From Elusimicrobiota bacterium (lineage in GTDB: Bacteria; Elusimicrobiota; Elusimicrobia; 2-02-FULL-39-32): a stretch of 64,000 nucleotides of DNA. A program made the translations under genes and the position numbers. Shown here piece after piece: positions 26,201-41,200 of this stretch. The stretch's first letter is position 1. Every line of letters starts with the position of its first letter. Location of the stretch: assembly GCA_016180425.1 (NCBI GenBank), contig JACPBF010000009.1, forward strand, positions 48,707 through 112,706. The letters run 5' to 3'. Under the pieces are notes generated by a model that worked only from the letters and a program-made list of their open reading frames with translations, did not search any database and had not been told where the DNA came from.

Positions 26201-29200
26201 TTTAGGCGGTCATTTCCTTGCAGGAGCTTTATGGTATTTAATCGCATTATGGAACTTGCATTCATTTACAGGAACCCCTCTTTTCTTTTTACCGATTTTA
26301 CCCAGCCCAATCGCGCTGGTTCTGCTTATTTTTTCTTCTTTTGCCAGCTTCTTTTATTTTTTCAGGGCGATTCGGACCTCTGAACGATTAAAAAAACTTC
26401 ATCCGCTTTACTATTTCTTTAGTGTCATGGCCATTGTAGGGATTCTTTACATGATCCTTGGGTTTTGGTTTATCCCTCTTGGTTTTGACAATATTTTGAT
26501 GCAGACGATTTCTACAGGGTTTATGCAGTTCTTTGTTTCCTGGATTGTGAATCCAATGGTTTATGGGATCAATACTGTTCTATCCTTTTTCCATTTAGGC
26601 GCTAGAATAGATCTCATAGATTTGTCAACTAAGGGCTCTACTAAAGTGATCTGGGCCTTTATTATTGGAGTGGTTGGAACCATCTTAACTTTTACTCCAG
26701 TTAAAATTTTGGCAGATGTTCAATTTGCTCGTTTTAGAGCGCTGGAATTTCAAAAAACAACTGATGAATCTTATGGAGTAGAAAATCCTCAGGGTACCAA
26801 TAGAACAGATTATTTTGATGACACTGATCCTTTAGTAGCTAAATTAAGAGATGACACTACTTATCTAGATCCAGCCACTGGTTTGCCTTATCCGGGGCCA
26901 AGAAGAACTTTTATACGAGAACTCTATTGGACATGGAGATATGCTGTGCTTCCTTTACTTTATATTTTCTTGCAGATCATGATATCTTTAACCTTAACCT
27001 TTTTGATTACTTACACTATTTCCACAAAAATTCCCATAGGTGATTTTTCTTCTTGGATTTTCTTGGTTTTACAAACCGTTCCTTTACCTTTAGTTAATCT
27101 AACCCCAGCCAGATTAATTACAGGATTTATTGTTCGGGCGCTCAGCCCAACTCCTAAAATTCCTTCTGAAGAGATTGAGGAGGATTTTGAAAATAATGGA
27201 ATTCCCGATACAGATAGAGCTTTAGCTCTTACTACGGTTAGAGTAGAACCATTTTTAGATAAAGATGGAAATTTGGATGAAACTGTTACAATGGCAACCA
27301 TTGAAGAGCAGCTAAAATGGTGGTTTGAATCTTTTAAAAATAATTATGATCCAAATGGGAATATTACTTTTGTTTATATGAGCTGCGGCATTGATCCTGT
27401 GAATGATCCAAATAACCCGAAAAATATACGTAGAAGAGTCACTGAACTAGAAATTAAGGCTTTTCAAAGATATGTAGGACATGGCGGTGAGCTGGATACT
27501 ATATTGACAGCTGAAGGTCTTAACCAAGATCAAATTGATGCTTATAGAAGAAATTTTGTATTTGCCAAACGGTGGAGTACCATTGGAAAAAAACTTTTTG
27601 CATACCATGACATGCATTTAGTGGCTATGGGAGAAACCAGAGCTAAGACCTATACTAATCCAACTCTCTGGGGTCCAAAAAATCGTTTTTCCCGCAATCC
27701 AGATGAACCTCTTTATCTAGGTTTGGATGATCTGGATGCTAACGGGCACTTATTAAATGAATTTACAGAAGATCGGCCGCATACTTATCAAATGTATCAA
27801 GAGATTCGCCAAATCATGCAAAATGAAGGATTAATTGGCAGAGATCGTTTTGGAGAATTGGTTGGGGTGCAAATGATTCATGATTCCTATAGTAATCCAA
27901 ACAAAAATAAATTTAAACATGTGGTGCTTTATGATGGAGCAAACTATTCCAGAGAAGGAGAATTAAGAAGGATTATTGCAAAAAGCGCATTTTTAGATCG
28001 TTTTAAAAAAGATACAGCTTTACAAGAGCGGTATTGGAAACTCTATCCTAGTTTAAATGAATCAGCCATGGTCATGCCTCAACTAAGAATTCATTCCATT
28101 GCAAGCTGGTACCATTACATGTCTGCACAGGCGCGAAGAATTCTTATTTGGACATTAGAAGATTTTCAGACTGCTTTTGGCAGAACAGGGGATTTTGGCA
28201 AAGAAGCGCACCTCTTAGCTCTCTATACCAAGCGTGTCATTGTTGATGGCAGACCTATTCCTAATTATCTTAGCCACGATACTTTTGAAGCTAGACGCGC
28301 TAAACCTTTTTTTGATGCTATGGCTGAAATCATGGAAGATATTCCACCTAGCCTTATCGCTTCTTTATATCAGAAAAAACGGTGGGGCTCAGGAGATTTT
28401 AGACTTTCCTATGATTTTTTTACCAGAGGCAGTATTCAAGAAAAATGGATCGCTGGCCAGGCTTTATTTTCTCACTATCAAGTCATGGCATTTGGTTTTT
28501 GGCTTTTTATCCGGATACTGGGCACAGCTTTAGGGATTTTGCCAGTTGAGCTTCCTTGGATTGCGGAAGGAATTTTTGTTTTTAGCATATTCTCTAACAT
28601 TATTATTTCTAAATTTTATCTGATCATTATAGAAAATGGTTTAAAAGGGATATTAGGCACTTTAATTCTCACGCTTTTCTCTAGAAGAGATCCTGCTAAT
28701 CCGCGTCGTACCATCCCTCTTTCTGCAAGAATTTTTGGAATGGTGGCTTTAGCCGCAACAGTTACTTTAAGTTATTTATTTAGTTTAGCTCTTCCTATAA
28801 CGATTGGCGCTATATTTCTAATTCTTCTGGTCACTTCTATTTTTGCCGGAACTTTTAGAATCGTATGGAGGAATACGGTAGATGCTGGAAAAAATTTTGT
28901 GATTGGCATCATGGAACTAGCTTTAGCCAATATCTATTTAATGGATATTATTCTTTTGCCTTGGATCACTTTAATCAGTTATGTGGAAGATATTACAGGT
29001 AAAGCAGCTATTTGGATTCCGCAGATTAAAATGGACATGTTTTATGATGATTCTGTTTCTCTTTATCAAAATGCTGGGCACCGTTTTGGCCAAGATGAAC
29101 AGGGCAGGGGAGGATTCCCATTTTTTATCTTTATCTTTTTGTTGGGCATTGCAATACCTTTAATTTTAGGTCTGCATTTTCCTAATGCGGATTTAATTAA

Positions 29201-32200
29201 AAGAGCTTTTCCTATTTTTGCAGCGCATATTATTGGCTCTGCTTTAGGCGTTTATTTAAGCGCGCAGCGGCCAAATTTCTGGACAGGTTTTTGGCAAGGC
29301 GCTATTGCTTTTGTAACTTGGCTGCCTTTAGCTACTTTTTTTAGCCCAAATAGTGTTTGGTTTTCAATCTCTTTAGGTATCGGGATAGTTTCTTTTTTGG
29401 CTAATTTGATTGGCGGCAATCATTGGATTATTCGAAATCTTACAAATTCTACGGTAGATACAAGAGCTCCTTCTCCTGTAAGAGCATCTATTTGGGAACA
29501 TCTTTTTGTCTTTGGTTTAGGCATCTATTTAACTTGGGCAGGATTGTATGGAATTAACCATTACCAAATGTGGGGAGAAAGAGCTTCCAGCTCTTCACTA
29601 ATCAGTTTATTTTTATTAATCGTGGGATTGGGATTAATGGCTTTCAGTATTTGGGATGCTACTGTTAGAAGACCTCCCTCTTCTGGCACAGGCACAGGTG
29701 GCGGCGCAGGTGGTGGTGCGGCAGGCGGCGCAGGTGGTGGTGCGGCAGGCGGCGCAGGTGGTGGTGCGGCAGGCGGCGCAGGTGGTGCTGGCGGAGGTGC
29801 AGGTGGTGGTGCTCCTGGAGGCGGTGCGCCCGGTGCTGGTGGTGCGGGTGGAGGTGGCGCTGGAGGAGCTGGTGGTGGAGGTGGCGCTGGAGGAGCTGGT
29901 GGTGGAGGTGCAGGTGGAGCCGGAGGAGCTGGAGGCGCCGGAGGTGGAATAATTATAATACCAGGTCATGTTGCCCCTCCTGGCGGTGGCCGTCAAGTTG
30001 CCATTATTAGAGTTACGAGCGCTATCCTTGCTTTAACTATGTTTGGTTCTGTGCTGGCTAAATCTGCAATAGCTCTTCCTACTCCTGTTCCTACCCCCAT
30101 AACTACTCCTTCTCCTACTCCCAATGTTTTTCGGCGAGCGATTCAAAATATTTTAGTTGCATATGGCAAAGCGCAAAAAAACGTGACTGGAGCCGGGGTA
30201 TTGGAAGAAGAACAGAAATACCATTTAGATCAGGTGCAAAGAAGAATGTTAACTCGGGCAGATCTATATACAAGGAATAGAGATGATTTAATTTCCCTTA
30301 TCGCCATGGTAGATGCGCTTCATAGCCCAATTCTCTTAATTCGGGATGGACCTAAAGGAGAAAAAATTGATAAATTAAAAGGTTTGCCTGCAAAAATTTT
30401 AACAGAGTTAGAACAACTCGAACCTTTGGAAGAGTTTCCAGTCACCTATCCATTACCTTTAAACCAACAATTTACAGGCACAGAACCAAAACGGGAAAAT
30501 GTGATGCGCATGGCAGAGTCTTATCCAGAAGAGATTTCAATCTTAGCCAATCATAGAGAACGCGCTTTAATGATGAGAGAGGCCGGCAGAGATTCTCAGA
30601 AAAACGCTTTTTTTAATACTGTTTATCAAAGCATTATAGGAGCATTTCAGTTTATTGGCGGTTATTTAAGCCGCATTCAAACCTTATGGCATGTGCCGGA
30701 TGTGGTGAAGTATAGAGAATATCCTTTTATTTTAAGTTTTGTGGAACTGCCGGAAATGGCTCGGATCAGAATGCTTGCAGACGCTAGAGATACAACTGGC
30801 AAAACTCAGGAAGAGACTATGCGCATTGAATATTGGGATAAGATCAATAGAAATTGGAATAAGGTAAAAGCAGCGCAGGATATGTTAGATACAAAACAAT
30901 TTGAAAATTTAGCTGTTGGCACAAAAGGAACTTTGGAAGAGTGGGGAGAAGAACCTAGCGCGGAAAATGTTCAAACCTTTTTGGAATTTAGCAATAACTT
31001 GGAACAGGAATTATCTCAAAACCTCTCTAAACTTCCTGTAAGCCGTTTTCGGGATCCCTATAGCAGGGCTTTAAAAACTGCCAGAGATGTGAGCGCCATA
31101 CCTTTAATTATTTTAAGAAAAATTCCTTATGTGCCTTCTGTCAGAGTGCAAGGCGCCATGGAAACAGCGGAGCAGGCCGCAACCATTGCCAGCCCTTTTC
31201 TCTATGCCATTGACATAGATAAGGAAAGAGCCTATGTCAATCGTTTAACCGGCTATGCTTTAAAAAATCATATGAGCGTGCAAGATGTGATTCGCATGTT
31301 AGGGCTGGATTATGCCAATAGTTTTTGGGACAGCGCAGAATTTAAAGGCGATGCTATTGCGCAGGTTTATCAGAATAGAATTAAGCTGCGCAAAGTTGAG
31401 GAATTTCAGGTTGGTTTGGAAGCTAATCTTTGGGATCAGGAAAATAAATTTAGGAATGAAGAACAATTAGAAAGACTGCAAACTCAAAATTTTGTTGCGG
31501 ATCAAATTTTTAGTTCAGCCTTTACAGAGCCTGCTACTTTAGAAGAAAAAAGAATCATCTTACAAATAGTTGAACCAGCTTTACAGGAAATTTTAAATCC
31601 TGAAATTGTCCAAGGCGGGAAAGCAGACCAAATGCGAAACTTAGTTCAACAGTTAAGAGTGATGGGCGTGGATTTGCAAGCCATAGCCCAAGGAGATCCT
31701 TCTGAAAGAAATCTCTATGCTAACCTTTGGGTACAGGTGAATGCAACTAGAATCGCGCGCTTGGCGCGCGTTATGGCTCAAAACGGACTTTCAACTACAG
31801 CTAGCGCTACTCCTTCAGTTACAGCGACTCCATCGCCTCTTCCTGCAACACCATCTTTAACAGCGACCCCTTCTTCTACAGTAACTTCATCTTCTATTGC
31901 AAGTCCTGTCAAAGATGAGCGACAAAGAGAGCTTTTAATTAAAGTTGCGGCAAGGCGTTTCCCATCCTATAACAGCGCTACCCCTCAAATCCAATTAGCC
32001 TATCAATGGTATGTTTTGATTGACCATTTTGAAACTTTTAGAGAAATGCGGGAAGGAAATAACCAATTTTATCTGGACATGAAGGCTAAAGGAAAAGATA
32101 GTCTCCTCCCAGGACTAAAATGGATTCCAGAAATTCCTGAATCAGAATTAACTGATTCCTTATTATATTCTTTCCAAACAGAGAATAATTTAGGTCAACT

Positions 32201-35200
32201 TGGCCAAGGTTATGTTGCCGGCTATTTATCTCATGCCGCGCATATTTCTGGCAGAAGAACCACAGTTAAGAATGGTCAAAGAATTAGCGGCTTACAAAAA
32301 TTTAGGTCTGATATTCCGCTTCATTTTAATTTATTGGACTCTAGTTCCAAACTGCCTGCTCCTCCCTTAGTTGAAAAATTTGCGAATGAACGGTATTTTA
32401 AAAGAACCGGCATTATCCTGACTAATCCAATAGAAAGAAGAAAAATCGCATGGAACGAAATTGTGCAAAGAACTAGATTTTTGCAGCACAATAAGTACAA
32501 AGTCACTCCCACGCAATTAGCTCGTGTTTGGGAAAGGGCTTTACAAACTGTAATCGCGCGTTGGAAAGATTACCCGATAGAAGCAGAAGGAACTGTAGAA
32601 TCTTTTGTCAATCGCGTGTTTCAGAGAATGGATAAAGATGGATTTTTACATGAAAATTCTAAAGTTTCTAACCAAGAATTAGACCGTGGCATTAATGAGG
32701 TATTTAAAGAGTACGAAGATCAATTAGACATGAGCAAGCGCACACAAAAGGTTGCGGTGAATGAATCTTACATTGAAATTATTAATAGAAGGTATGAGAT
32801 TGAAGCGGATCCCTTGTTGCGCACAACAGTTTTAAATGAAACGATCCGCAGAAGAAATGGTCTGGATGCTAGAGCCAGACTTTTGCAAGGGCTTGAAATT
32901 AATGAAATACACTATTTTTCTAATCCCAACCGCAATGGCCCTTGGAGTTTGTCTGTTCTCTGGGTAGATACTCACCGCCATTTATCTAAGAGCTACCCTA
33001 ATCTTTTTTGGGATGGAGAAGGACTGGTGGACTTTCCATTATTGTACGGAATGGTAGAAAATAATGGCACAACCAGAGGAAAATTCGATTTAAGCAGAAA
33101 ATTAATTGGCCATGAGCTTCAACCAGGAGAGGAAGAACTCGATTTAGATAAGTTGCTTGGAGCGATTAAAACTACGATTTATAAAGATTTCCACTTAGTT
33201 TACTCTATTTCAAATCTTTTAGCTAAACAGGGTTGGCTGGATTCTTGGACTGAAATTGTGAAAAAAGGGATAAGAATAGAAAGAGCTAAAGAGAATAAAG
33301 TTAGAATCAATGAATTTTTAACCCCAAGAGAGCAAGCGATTTTTTCATTCGTAAATCTAATGAACAAAAGAATTGAAGAAAAAAATGGTTCCCCGGTAAA
33401 GAATCCTAGAACCAGAGCTCAAAACGGTTTAAATGGTTTATCCAGCCTGATTATAGGAGACACCAATGAGGAGTTGAGCATTCAGGCATCCAATGCTGGC
33501 AGAAGGATCAGTTTAGAGCAGATTGAGTCTCATATTCTTTCACTCATAAATAATAAACATGATTTTAGAAGACAGGCTTTAGAATTGTTGAGTGAAGGGG
33601 TTCAAATGTATAGCGCCATGATGCAAGAAAGCGTTGCAAATAATAGTTATAAAGGAAAGCCTTTACCTTTTCACAAAAGCGGCATTATGGATTCTAACCT
33701 GATTTTATTTAGAAGAGTTTTGCCGGGTTGGAGTTTGGAAAAGTTCATTAAGAATTTTAGACCTATTTGGAGAGAAGCGGATCTGATCCATAGAAAAATC
33801 TATAGGCCAAATGGGATAAGATTGCCCGAAACTTACGTGGAGCTGATTAACAAAGAGTCTGAATTTGAATTAAAGAAAATTCTCGCTAAATCCAGAGGAA
33901 TTAGAGATCCTAATCAGATCCCAGATTGGGAGGTGAGGGAAAGAGATTCTTACATGCGTGAAATTAAAGCGATCCTTGCTTTGGCAATTAGCAGTTACGA
34001 TGCGAAAATCAAACATCCCGGCAAAGAGAAAGAGATTCACCCAGTTACTCTTGCCAATAAAATTCTTGCCTACAAAAATGAAGGACCAACACTCTATTCC
34101 AATATCCCTTGGCATATTAGAGGCATTCCTGAATCTTTTGCAGTGAACTATTATTTTCATCCTAGCGTTTGGAGTGTAGCTCCTCTGATTTATTTAAAAG
34201 ATGTAAATGAGCAACTGGCTCACATTAGCTTGGGAGATATTCCCAGAGAAATTCAGGATGAAATCAAAGAAAAAATTAGATTCAAAACAGGCCAAGTTCC
34301 AGAAGATGAGGCTGTTCGGTTTCAGGCGGTGCAGGACGGGGTATTTATTTGCAAAGAGTATAGTACCATGCCCATGAATATAGATCCTTTAAGAGATCCT
34401 CTTTTAGTTACAACCATTCAAGAGCAAACTATTCCTTTAACTAAAGATAATATTATAAAAGTTCTTCAATTAAGGAATGAGGTTGAAAATCTTAAATTGC
34501 CTAATGGGCAGCCCAAATATCCATTTTTACATTTAGATGACGAAGGCAAGCCAGATTATTGGGCTGCAATCGCGTTTTTGCACAACATGACTATTGCGGA
34601 ATTAGAGCAAAGATTTTTTGTTCACATGCAGGCTACTTATGAGGAAGCAAAAGCTACCTTTAGCAGAGCAGAGCTGGATCTATTTAAGAATAAAAATAAA
34701 GAAAATACGAAAATTATTGTAAAAGCGCACGCAAAAAAATATGGTTTAGATGAAAGTCAATTAGTTGAGCCAGAGATTCAAGATGATGATATTATTGTGG
34801 AAACTCTGATCTATCATATTCGCAGAACAGAAGTGGTGGTGGATCGGACCAACGCGCAAAGAAATCCCGGAGAACCTTTAGTGGATAAGGATCGCTTTAT
34901 TCCAGTTCATTTAAAAGAATTTTTTAGAATGTTAAAGATCATGAAAGATCATGCTTTAGACGGGCATCGTCAAAGTATTTTTGAAGAAGAATTAAGCCGT
35001 CAGCCCACAGCTGTTAAAAAGTTAGAGTTTGTTAAGAAAAGACGAGGGAAATTAGAAGCGCAGGTAGTGATGCTGCAAAACTTAAAAAGTGTGGTCTATA
35101 CGGAAAAAAGAAAAGCTGAAGCCATGCCGAATCTTCCAGAGAATATTAAGATATTAGGATCTCTTGAACCTTTTCTGCCAGCAACAGATTCTCTTACAGC

Positions 35201-38200
35201 TTCTGCATCTCATTTGCCAACACCAACACCAACTCCTTTAGCTTCTGGCTCAGGGCTATCTGCTGCTGGTTCTTCTAGTATGGGAGTCCCTTCCTCTCCT
35301 TCAGCTGTTCCTTTAGCTTCCATCTCTTTAGCTCCTGCTGCAGCTTCAGGCGGCGCAAGTTTTAGCGCAGTTCCTTCCCTGCCTTTAACTCCTTCAGCTT
35401 CTGCGGGACCTGAGCCATTTGATAATTTTATTCAAATCTTTTTAAAGAGAACAGATCAAGTAAGGAAAATGCCGAAATTTGTTCGTTTCATTCAAGAAGT
35501 AGAAAGTTATGATGCTTATGCAGCCTCAGGCTTAGAGTTTTGGCTTGCTATTTTGCAGACCATTAAAAATATTCCTCCAGATAAATATGAAGCGGTCTCA
35601 AATCTCTTACAAGAGATTAAACAGGAATATCTTACCATCCAACATGGATTTGAACCTTCCCCGGGCAATCAGCTTAGGGAAGCGATCCTAACAGTCGCTG
35701 ATTATCAGATTACAAATATGCTGGAAAGTCTGCAGACTGCTGAGGAAAAAGAGGATCGCGCAAGAGCTAAACAGAGCCGGATTGAAGCAAGAAGAAGAGA
35801 GATGGTTAACCAATGGCAGATCAATGATCTATTAGTGGACGCATACAAGCTTCTTTATAATGCGGAATTAGATCAGGATGATTGGAGAGTAGAGAGATTT
35901 TTAACCACTTATCTTAAAGATTACTTAAGAGATAAACAGACTGGAACCTATAAAAAAGATGATTATGTTCAATGGATGGAGTGGATGATTCAAAATTCTG
36001 GGCTGGGCTTTGAGGAATCCACAAAGCCTGATGCTATTCGCATTCAGATTAAACCCGGGAAACATGAAAATCGTTATCAAAAGGTGAAAAAAGCCTATGC
36101 GCTCTTAATTGCGGATTTAGAAAAACGAATTGAACTTATGGAAAAAAAGAGAAAGGCATTAGGCGAATTACCAGAAAAAATTCAGGTTGAACTAGAGTCT
36201 GACAGAGAACTTTTAGCAACTTATCAAGAACAGCAAACGATTCTTTATCAACAGGTAGAGGGAGCTGCAAGAGGTCTTGTGGCTAGAGCAAAAAAAATTA
36301 AACAGATTGCAGCCAAAGCTACTCAAGGACAACTTAATTTATGGTGGTTATGGCTGGCTGGGATTGCAGGGATTGTGGGAGTTTGTTTGGGTATTGTTGG
36401 AATTGCAGCTTTGATTGTTAGTCTTAGCGCAGGCGCTATCACAGCGCTTGCCGGCACAATCATTGCAACAATTTTCTTTGGCTTTATTGGAACTGGAGTT
36501 TGGATTAATTGGGGCGGGATCAGTCAAATCCCGTTTGTTAAAAATATTTTGCAGCAGGTACACCCTTCTGTTCCAATACCCCCATCTACCCCTAGCGTAG
36601 CGCCATCCCCAACAGGAACTCTAACTCCTTCTGGTTCTGCAACTTCTTCTCTTAGCCCTTCTCCAGCTCCAGGAGCTTTAGCAACAGTTTCTCCTACTCC
36701 TTTAGTGAGCCCAACGCCAGCAGTAACAGTTACACCTAGTCCAGCGCCTACTCCAACTCCTGCCCCAGGCTCAACACCTGCGCCAAGTAGAACTCCAACT
36801 CCTGCTCATGCGCCAACCCCAGGAGCTGTGCCAGCTCCATCTGTTTTGCCGTCAATTTATATTCCAAGACCAGCTCCTGCTTTTGTTCCTCGTCCTAGAA
36901 CCACGTTTGAGGGTTTAAAAGTCGCGGCTTTAGATATTGAAGAAGGACTTTTTCTCCTAGCGCAAAGCCAAAGAGTTTATTCTTCAGGAAATTTAATTGA
37001 TCAAATTCCTTTTATTCCTTATGGGGGCATAAGCGCTTATCAAAGACCCGGAACTCTTTTTATAGAGCCTAGTTTAAAGGGACATGTTTCCGGCAAAATT
37101 TCTCCACAAGATATTGAGAAAAAATCTCAACTTTATATAACTTTTATCACAGATTCTGACATGCCTTCAGATATTTATTTAGAATTGAAATCTCAAGGAA
37201 GACCTCTAGTGGGAAAAATAAGACGCAATGTGCGCAAAGTGATTGTGCCAATTCCACGCTCTAATAAAAAAGAAGTGAGAGTTCAGATAGATTTAAGAGA
37301 ACATTTAGCAATTATTGATGATTTAATTCCTTGGGCCTATGGATTTTTAACCCAGAAGAAGGTGCAAAGAAATATTGCGGATGAGATTGTTTTTTCAGAA
37401 GCAACCAGCAATATTTGGATTCAGGAAATCTCTTTTGAAGAGCCTGTTTCTCCTGTATCCAACCAAGCTTCTATTTTAGCCAGCGCAGCTTCCTTTTCCG
37501 CCGCATCTTTAGGATTTATTATTCAGCTTACTTTTCTGATTAATTTTGGCTGGAATGGAGTGATCAATATCTCTAGCGTCATCTTAGTATCTTTAGTTCT
37601 GTCCTCTTTAATTTTTTCTAAGGAGAAAAGAAAAGATATTGGTTTTATGGTTTTTGAAGGGGTTTTAAAATCTCTACTTATCTTACATCCTTTAGTTGGT
37701 TTTATTTTAATGGGGATCCAAGCGCGTAAAATTGAGCAAGCCTTAAGCAAAGCGAATAAAGAAAGGGATGGGCCAAACAAGAATATGCTGGAAGCTCTGC
37801 AAAAAAGATTGGAAAGAGAATTAGATGTAGAGCTTGTGGATGAAGGTAGAAGCGCGGAAGAAATTGCTTATGTTAAAAGCAGGGACCCCATAGAAATTGC
37901 AGAGAAAAAAATTCATGTTGATTTACTTGCCCTTTCCTACTTACCAAAATATTTACAGAAATCAATTTTAAGAGACCATGAAGCAGCGCACTTTAGAACT
38001 TCTAGCGAAGTTCAAGCTTATGCCAATCAAATTTTAAATTCTCTTACCCTGTTTTTTGATTTTAAGAAACTATCTTCTCAAATCAAAGATTCTCAAAGTT
38101 CTGATGTTCCTTATACCCCTTTCCTCTTTTATAAGAAAAGAGCAAAAGTTCTTATTCCTATCTTGATGATGCAGTTGTTCTCTATCTTTACTGCAATTCC

Positions 38201-41200
38201 CTTTGTTGGGTCATCAGCTCTTGCGCAAACTGATCCGAACTCTCAGCAGCAACAAACTCAAAGCCAAATTCCCAATGTTCGCGTGGTTCCTAATAACCTG
38301 CAAGATTTTCAAGGTTATAGCGCCATTTATGGACCCTTCTTAAATCAAGGGTTATATGAAGAGATATTAAACGATGTTTGGGAAAAAGAGTTGGGCGACC
38401 CTCCCAGATTTTTTGAGCTTGATTCTTCTAACCCAAAAGTAAAAGGCTGGGTTAGAAAATGGTTGAAAGAAGGCTCTTTAGATAAAAGTGAAGTGTATAA
38501 AGGACCTACTGAATTTAGGCTTTTGATCTGGGAACAGATAGATCCAGTCAGTAAATCTCTTAAACGATATGCCATGATCTTGCCTAAATATCGGCAGATT
38601 AATACCAATGGACAGGTGTTGGCTTGGTGGGGAAGAGCAGGCAACTCTTTTGACTTTGGCGTAGGCAATGCCAAAACTTTTGGGGATATTCTTTTGCCTA
38701 AAGAGCATAAAGATATTCTTACAGAATCTTTTGCAAAACTGCCAGACTTTTTAAAGAATGACCATATTGCTAAAAGTTTAAGTTTAGAAGCTGGAGATGA
38801 GGTGATTCCTCTTTTGCGTATTACGCAGCAAGGGGGAAGCAACCCGCAGGATTTAGAAGCTGTTTATAAGTTAACGAATCTTCCCTACAACATGCATGAA
38901 CATAAAGGATTGCTCCCAGGGATCCCAGTTTCCTTTTTGCGCTATTCATTTTTTGATAAAAAACAAAAAGATAACGAGGAGGTTAAACCCCTTAACACGC
39001 CTCTTAAATTATCAGTTGGCATGGTGCCAATTGAAGGACAAAGCTGGCAAAAAATAGAAGAGTTTGAAACAGACGGATATAAAGTGATCATTTGTTATGA
39101 TGAAAAATCCGCTTATTTCCAAGCTTTCCCTAAAACCATGAATCCTAAATCTTTTACTGGAGATGTTTCCAGTGATTTGGTGCGCTCTCAAGATGTTCAT
39201 CTTTTTGACCCTGTGGTTGCTGTGGGAAAAAATATGGAGAAATGGTTGAACCAGTTTAAATGGAATGTTGGTTCCATAAAACCTTTGTTTGGCGTGGCTG
39301 TGAATAAAGAGGGCGCAGGCATGATTTTCTCCAATGTTTCCAAAGGAACTATTTTTTCTGGACAAGTGAAAATTAGCGATAAAACAAAAGAGGAAATTAC
39401 TCAACATCTTTCTAAAGCTCAAGGGTTTCTTAAAACTTACGATGATGCCATGCTCGCGTTAAAAAAAGGGGATGTGATGACATATTCTAAGTTTTTAGTA
39501 AAGGTGGTTATGCAAACGCATCAAAGCAAAATTGATCCTAGAACCTTAACTGAAGGTCCTTATGCGGATTGGATGAATATAGAAAATGTAAAACACTGGT
39601 TTGCCAACCAATGGTTTGGTTCAGATATTGGGGATTGGTTGAGCGCTATCAATGAATATTATATTGCAACTGTGGAACAGGGTCAGCCGGATCAGGAAGC
39701 TTTAAAAGCTATTTTAGTTTTGTCAGATTGGGTGCATAAAGAGGGACTAACAAAATCTGGCGGGGTTTATATGAAAAAAGGGTTTGCCATGATGTTAGTG
39801 CCAGAATACGATAAAAATACAGGCAGGATAGATGTTTTTATTGATAATTCCCTTATCTCTATTTGCTTTAATCATGTTCGGATTATTATTCGCAGAGGTT
39901 ATGAAAGAATTCCTGGTGTCACATGGGGAGCTTTTGAAACTGAAATTGAATATTGGAACAAAGAATTTAAAAATTTTAATAAAGGAAAAAAAGAGGCTGT
40001 GGATGAGGGGCAATATCACTTTAGCATTGACATGAACACTGTCCCGGAATTTTTCAAGATATTCCAAGATTCATTTTTAGTGGCTAGAGATTGGAATCGG
40101 GTAGGCGGCAATGTTTTAATTAAGGATTTTGTAGGGGTGAATAGAGGAGCTCCTGTGGCTAGAATTTATAATGAAGTTCACAACACAGGCCCAGAGCCTT
40201 TTAAACTGAAAAAAATAATTATGAACATTGCGGATTATCTGCATTTAAGCGATTCTAGAAACGACATGAAAAAAGCCCAGTATGGCATGAGCCCAGACTA
40301 TAAACAGATCTCTTTACCCATTGGTTTTTATATGGAAGGTTCACCAGTTTTTTATGGGCATGAGTACGATCAGTTCCCTAAAGGTCAATGGAAAGATTTT
40401 ACTGACGAATATCTTAAATTAAAAAAACAGGGCAAAGCGCCGCGGTATATGGTTCTTTATGGATTTGATAGAACAGTGATTTACCGTATTCCTGAGGAAT
40501 TTAAAGAGGGAGACCGCATTCGTCTTTATAATTCTGACCCTGCCAGAACCAATCACAAAGGCTGGGAAAAAGCTCAAATAGAATTTCAAACAAACAAAGT
40601 GCTTAATCCGGGTGAGAAAGTAAAAAGTCCGGAGATAGAATCCTATGTGATCTGGAGCTCTTTAGCTTCTAAGAACACTAATCTTTATCCGGATGAGTTA
40701 GAGTATTTGGCTCCTAAATGGGTACAGGATGTGATTGGGGATGTAAAAAGTTTTCTCTCCATAGAAACAGACTACGCGGGCGCAGGACAAATTACAGGGC
40801 TTATTAAGACCGCAAAAACCATGAAAAAAATTGGCAACACAGAGAAGTATCTTCAGAACCGAGCTGATGCTTTAAAAGGAGTGGACTTTTCTTTAAAGCA
40901 TTGGAAATTATTAAGTGAAAATACAAACCTCATGCCCTCTTTTGGAATTATGAGATATTATGGTTACCTTGGCTATCTTGCTGATTGGGCCTATGAAGAA
41001 ACCGGGGACCAAAAATATCTTGACGACCTTATCGCTTTAGGAGATGATATCCTTGCCTTGCAAATTAGAAATCCATCTTTGCCTAACTACGGAGCATTCC
41101 TGATTAATAAACCTTCAGAAGAAGCAGGAGCTAACAATTTAGATGACCAAGGGATAAAACTTTGGTTATTAAAGATCGTTTATGATCGAACTGGAGATAA

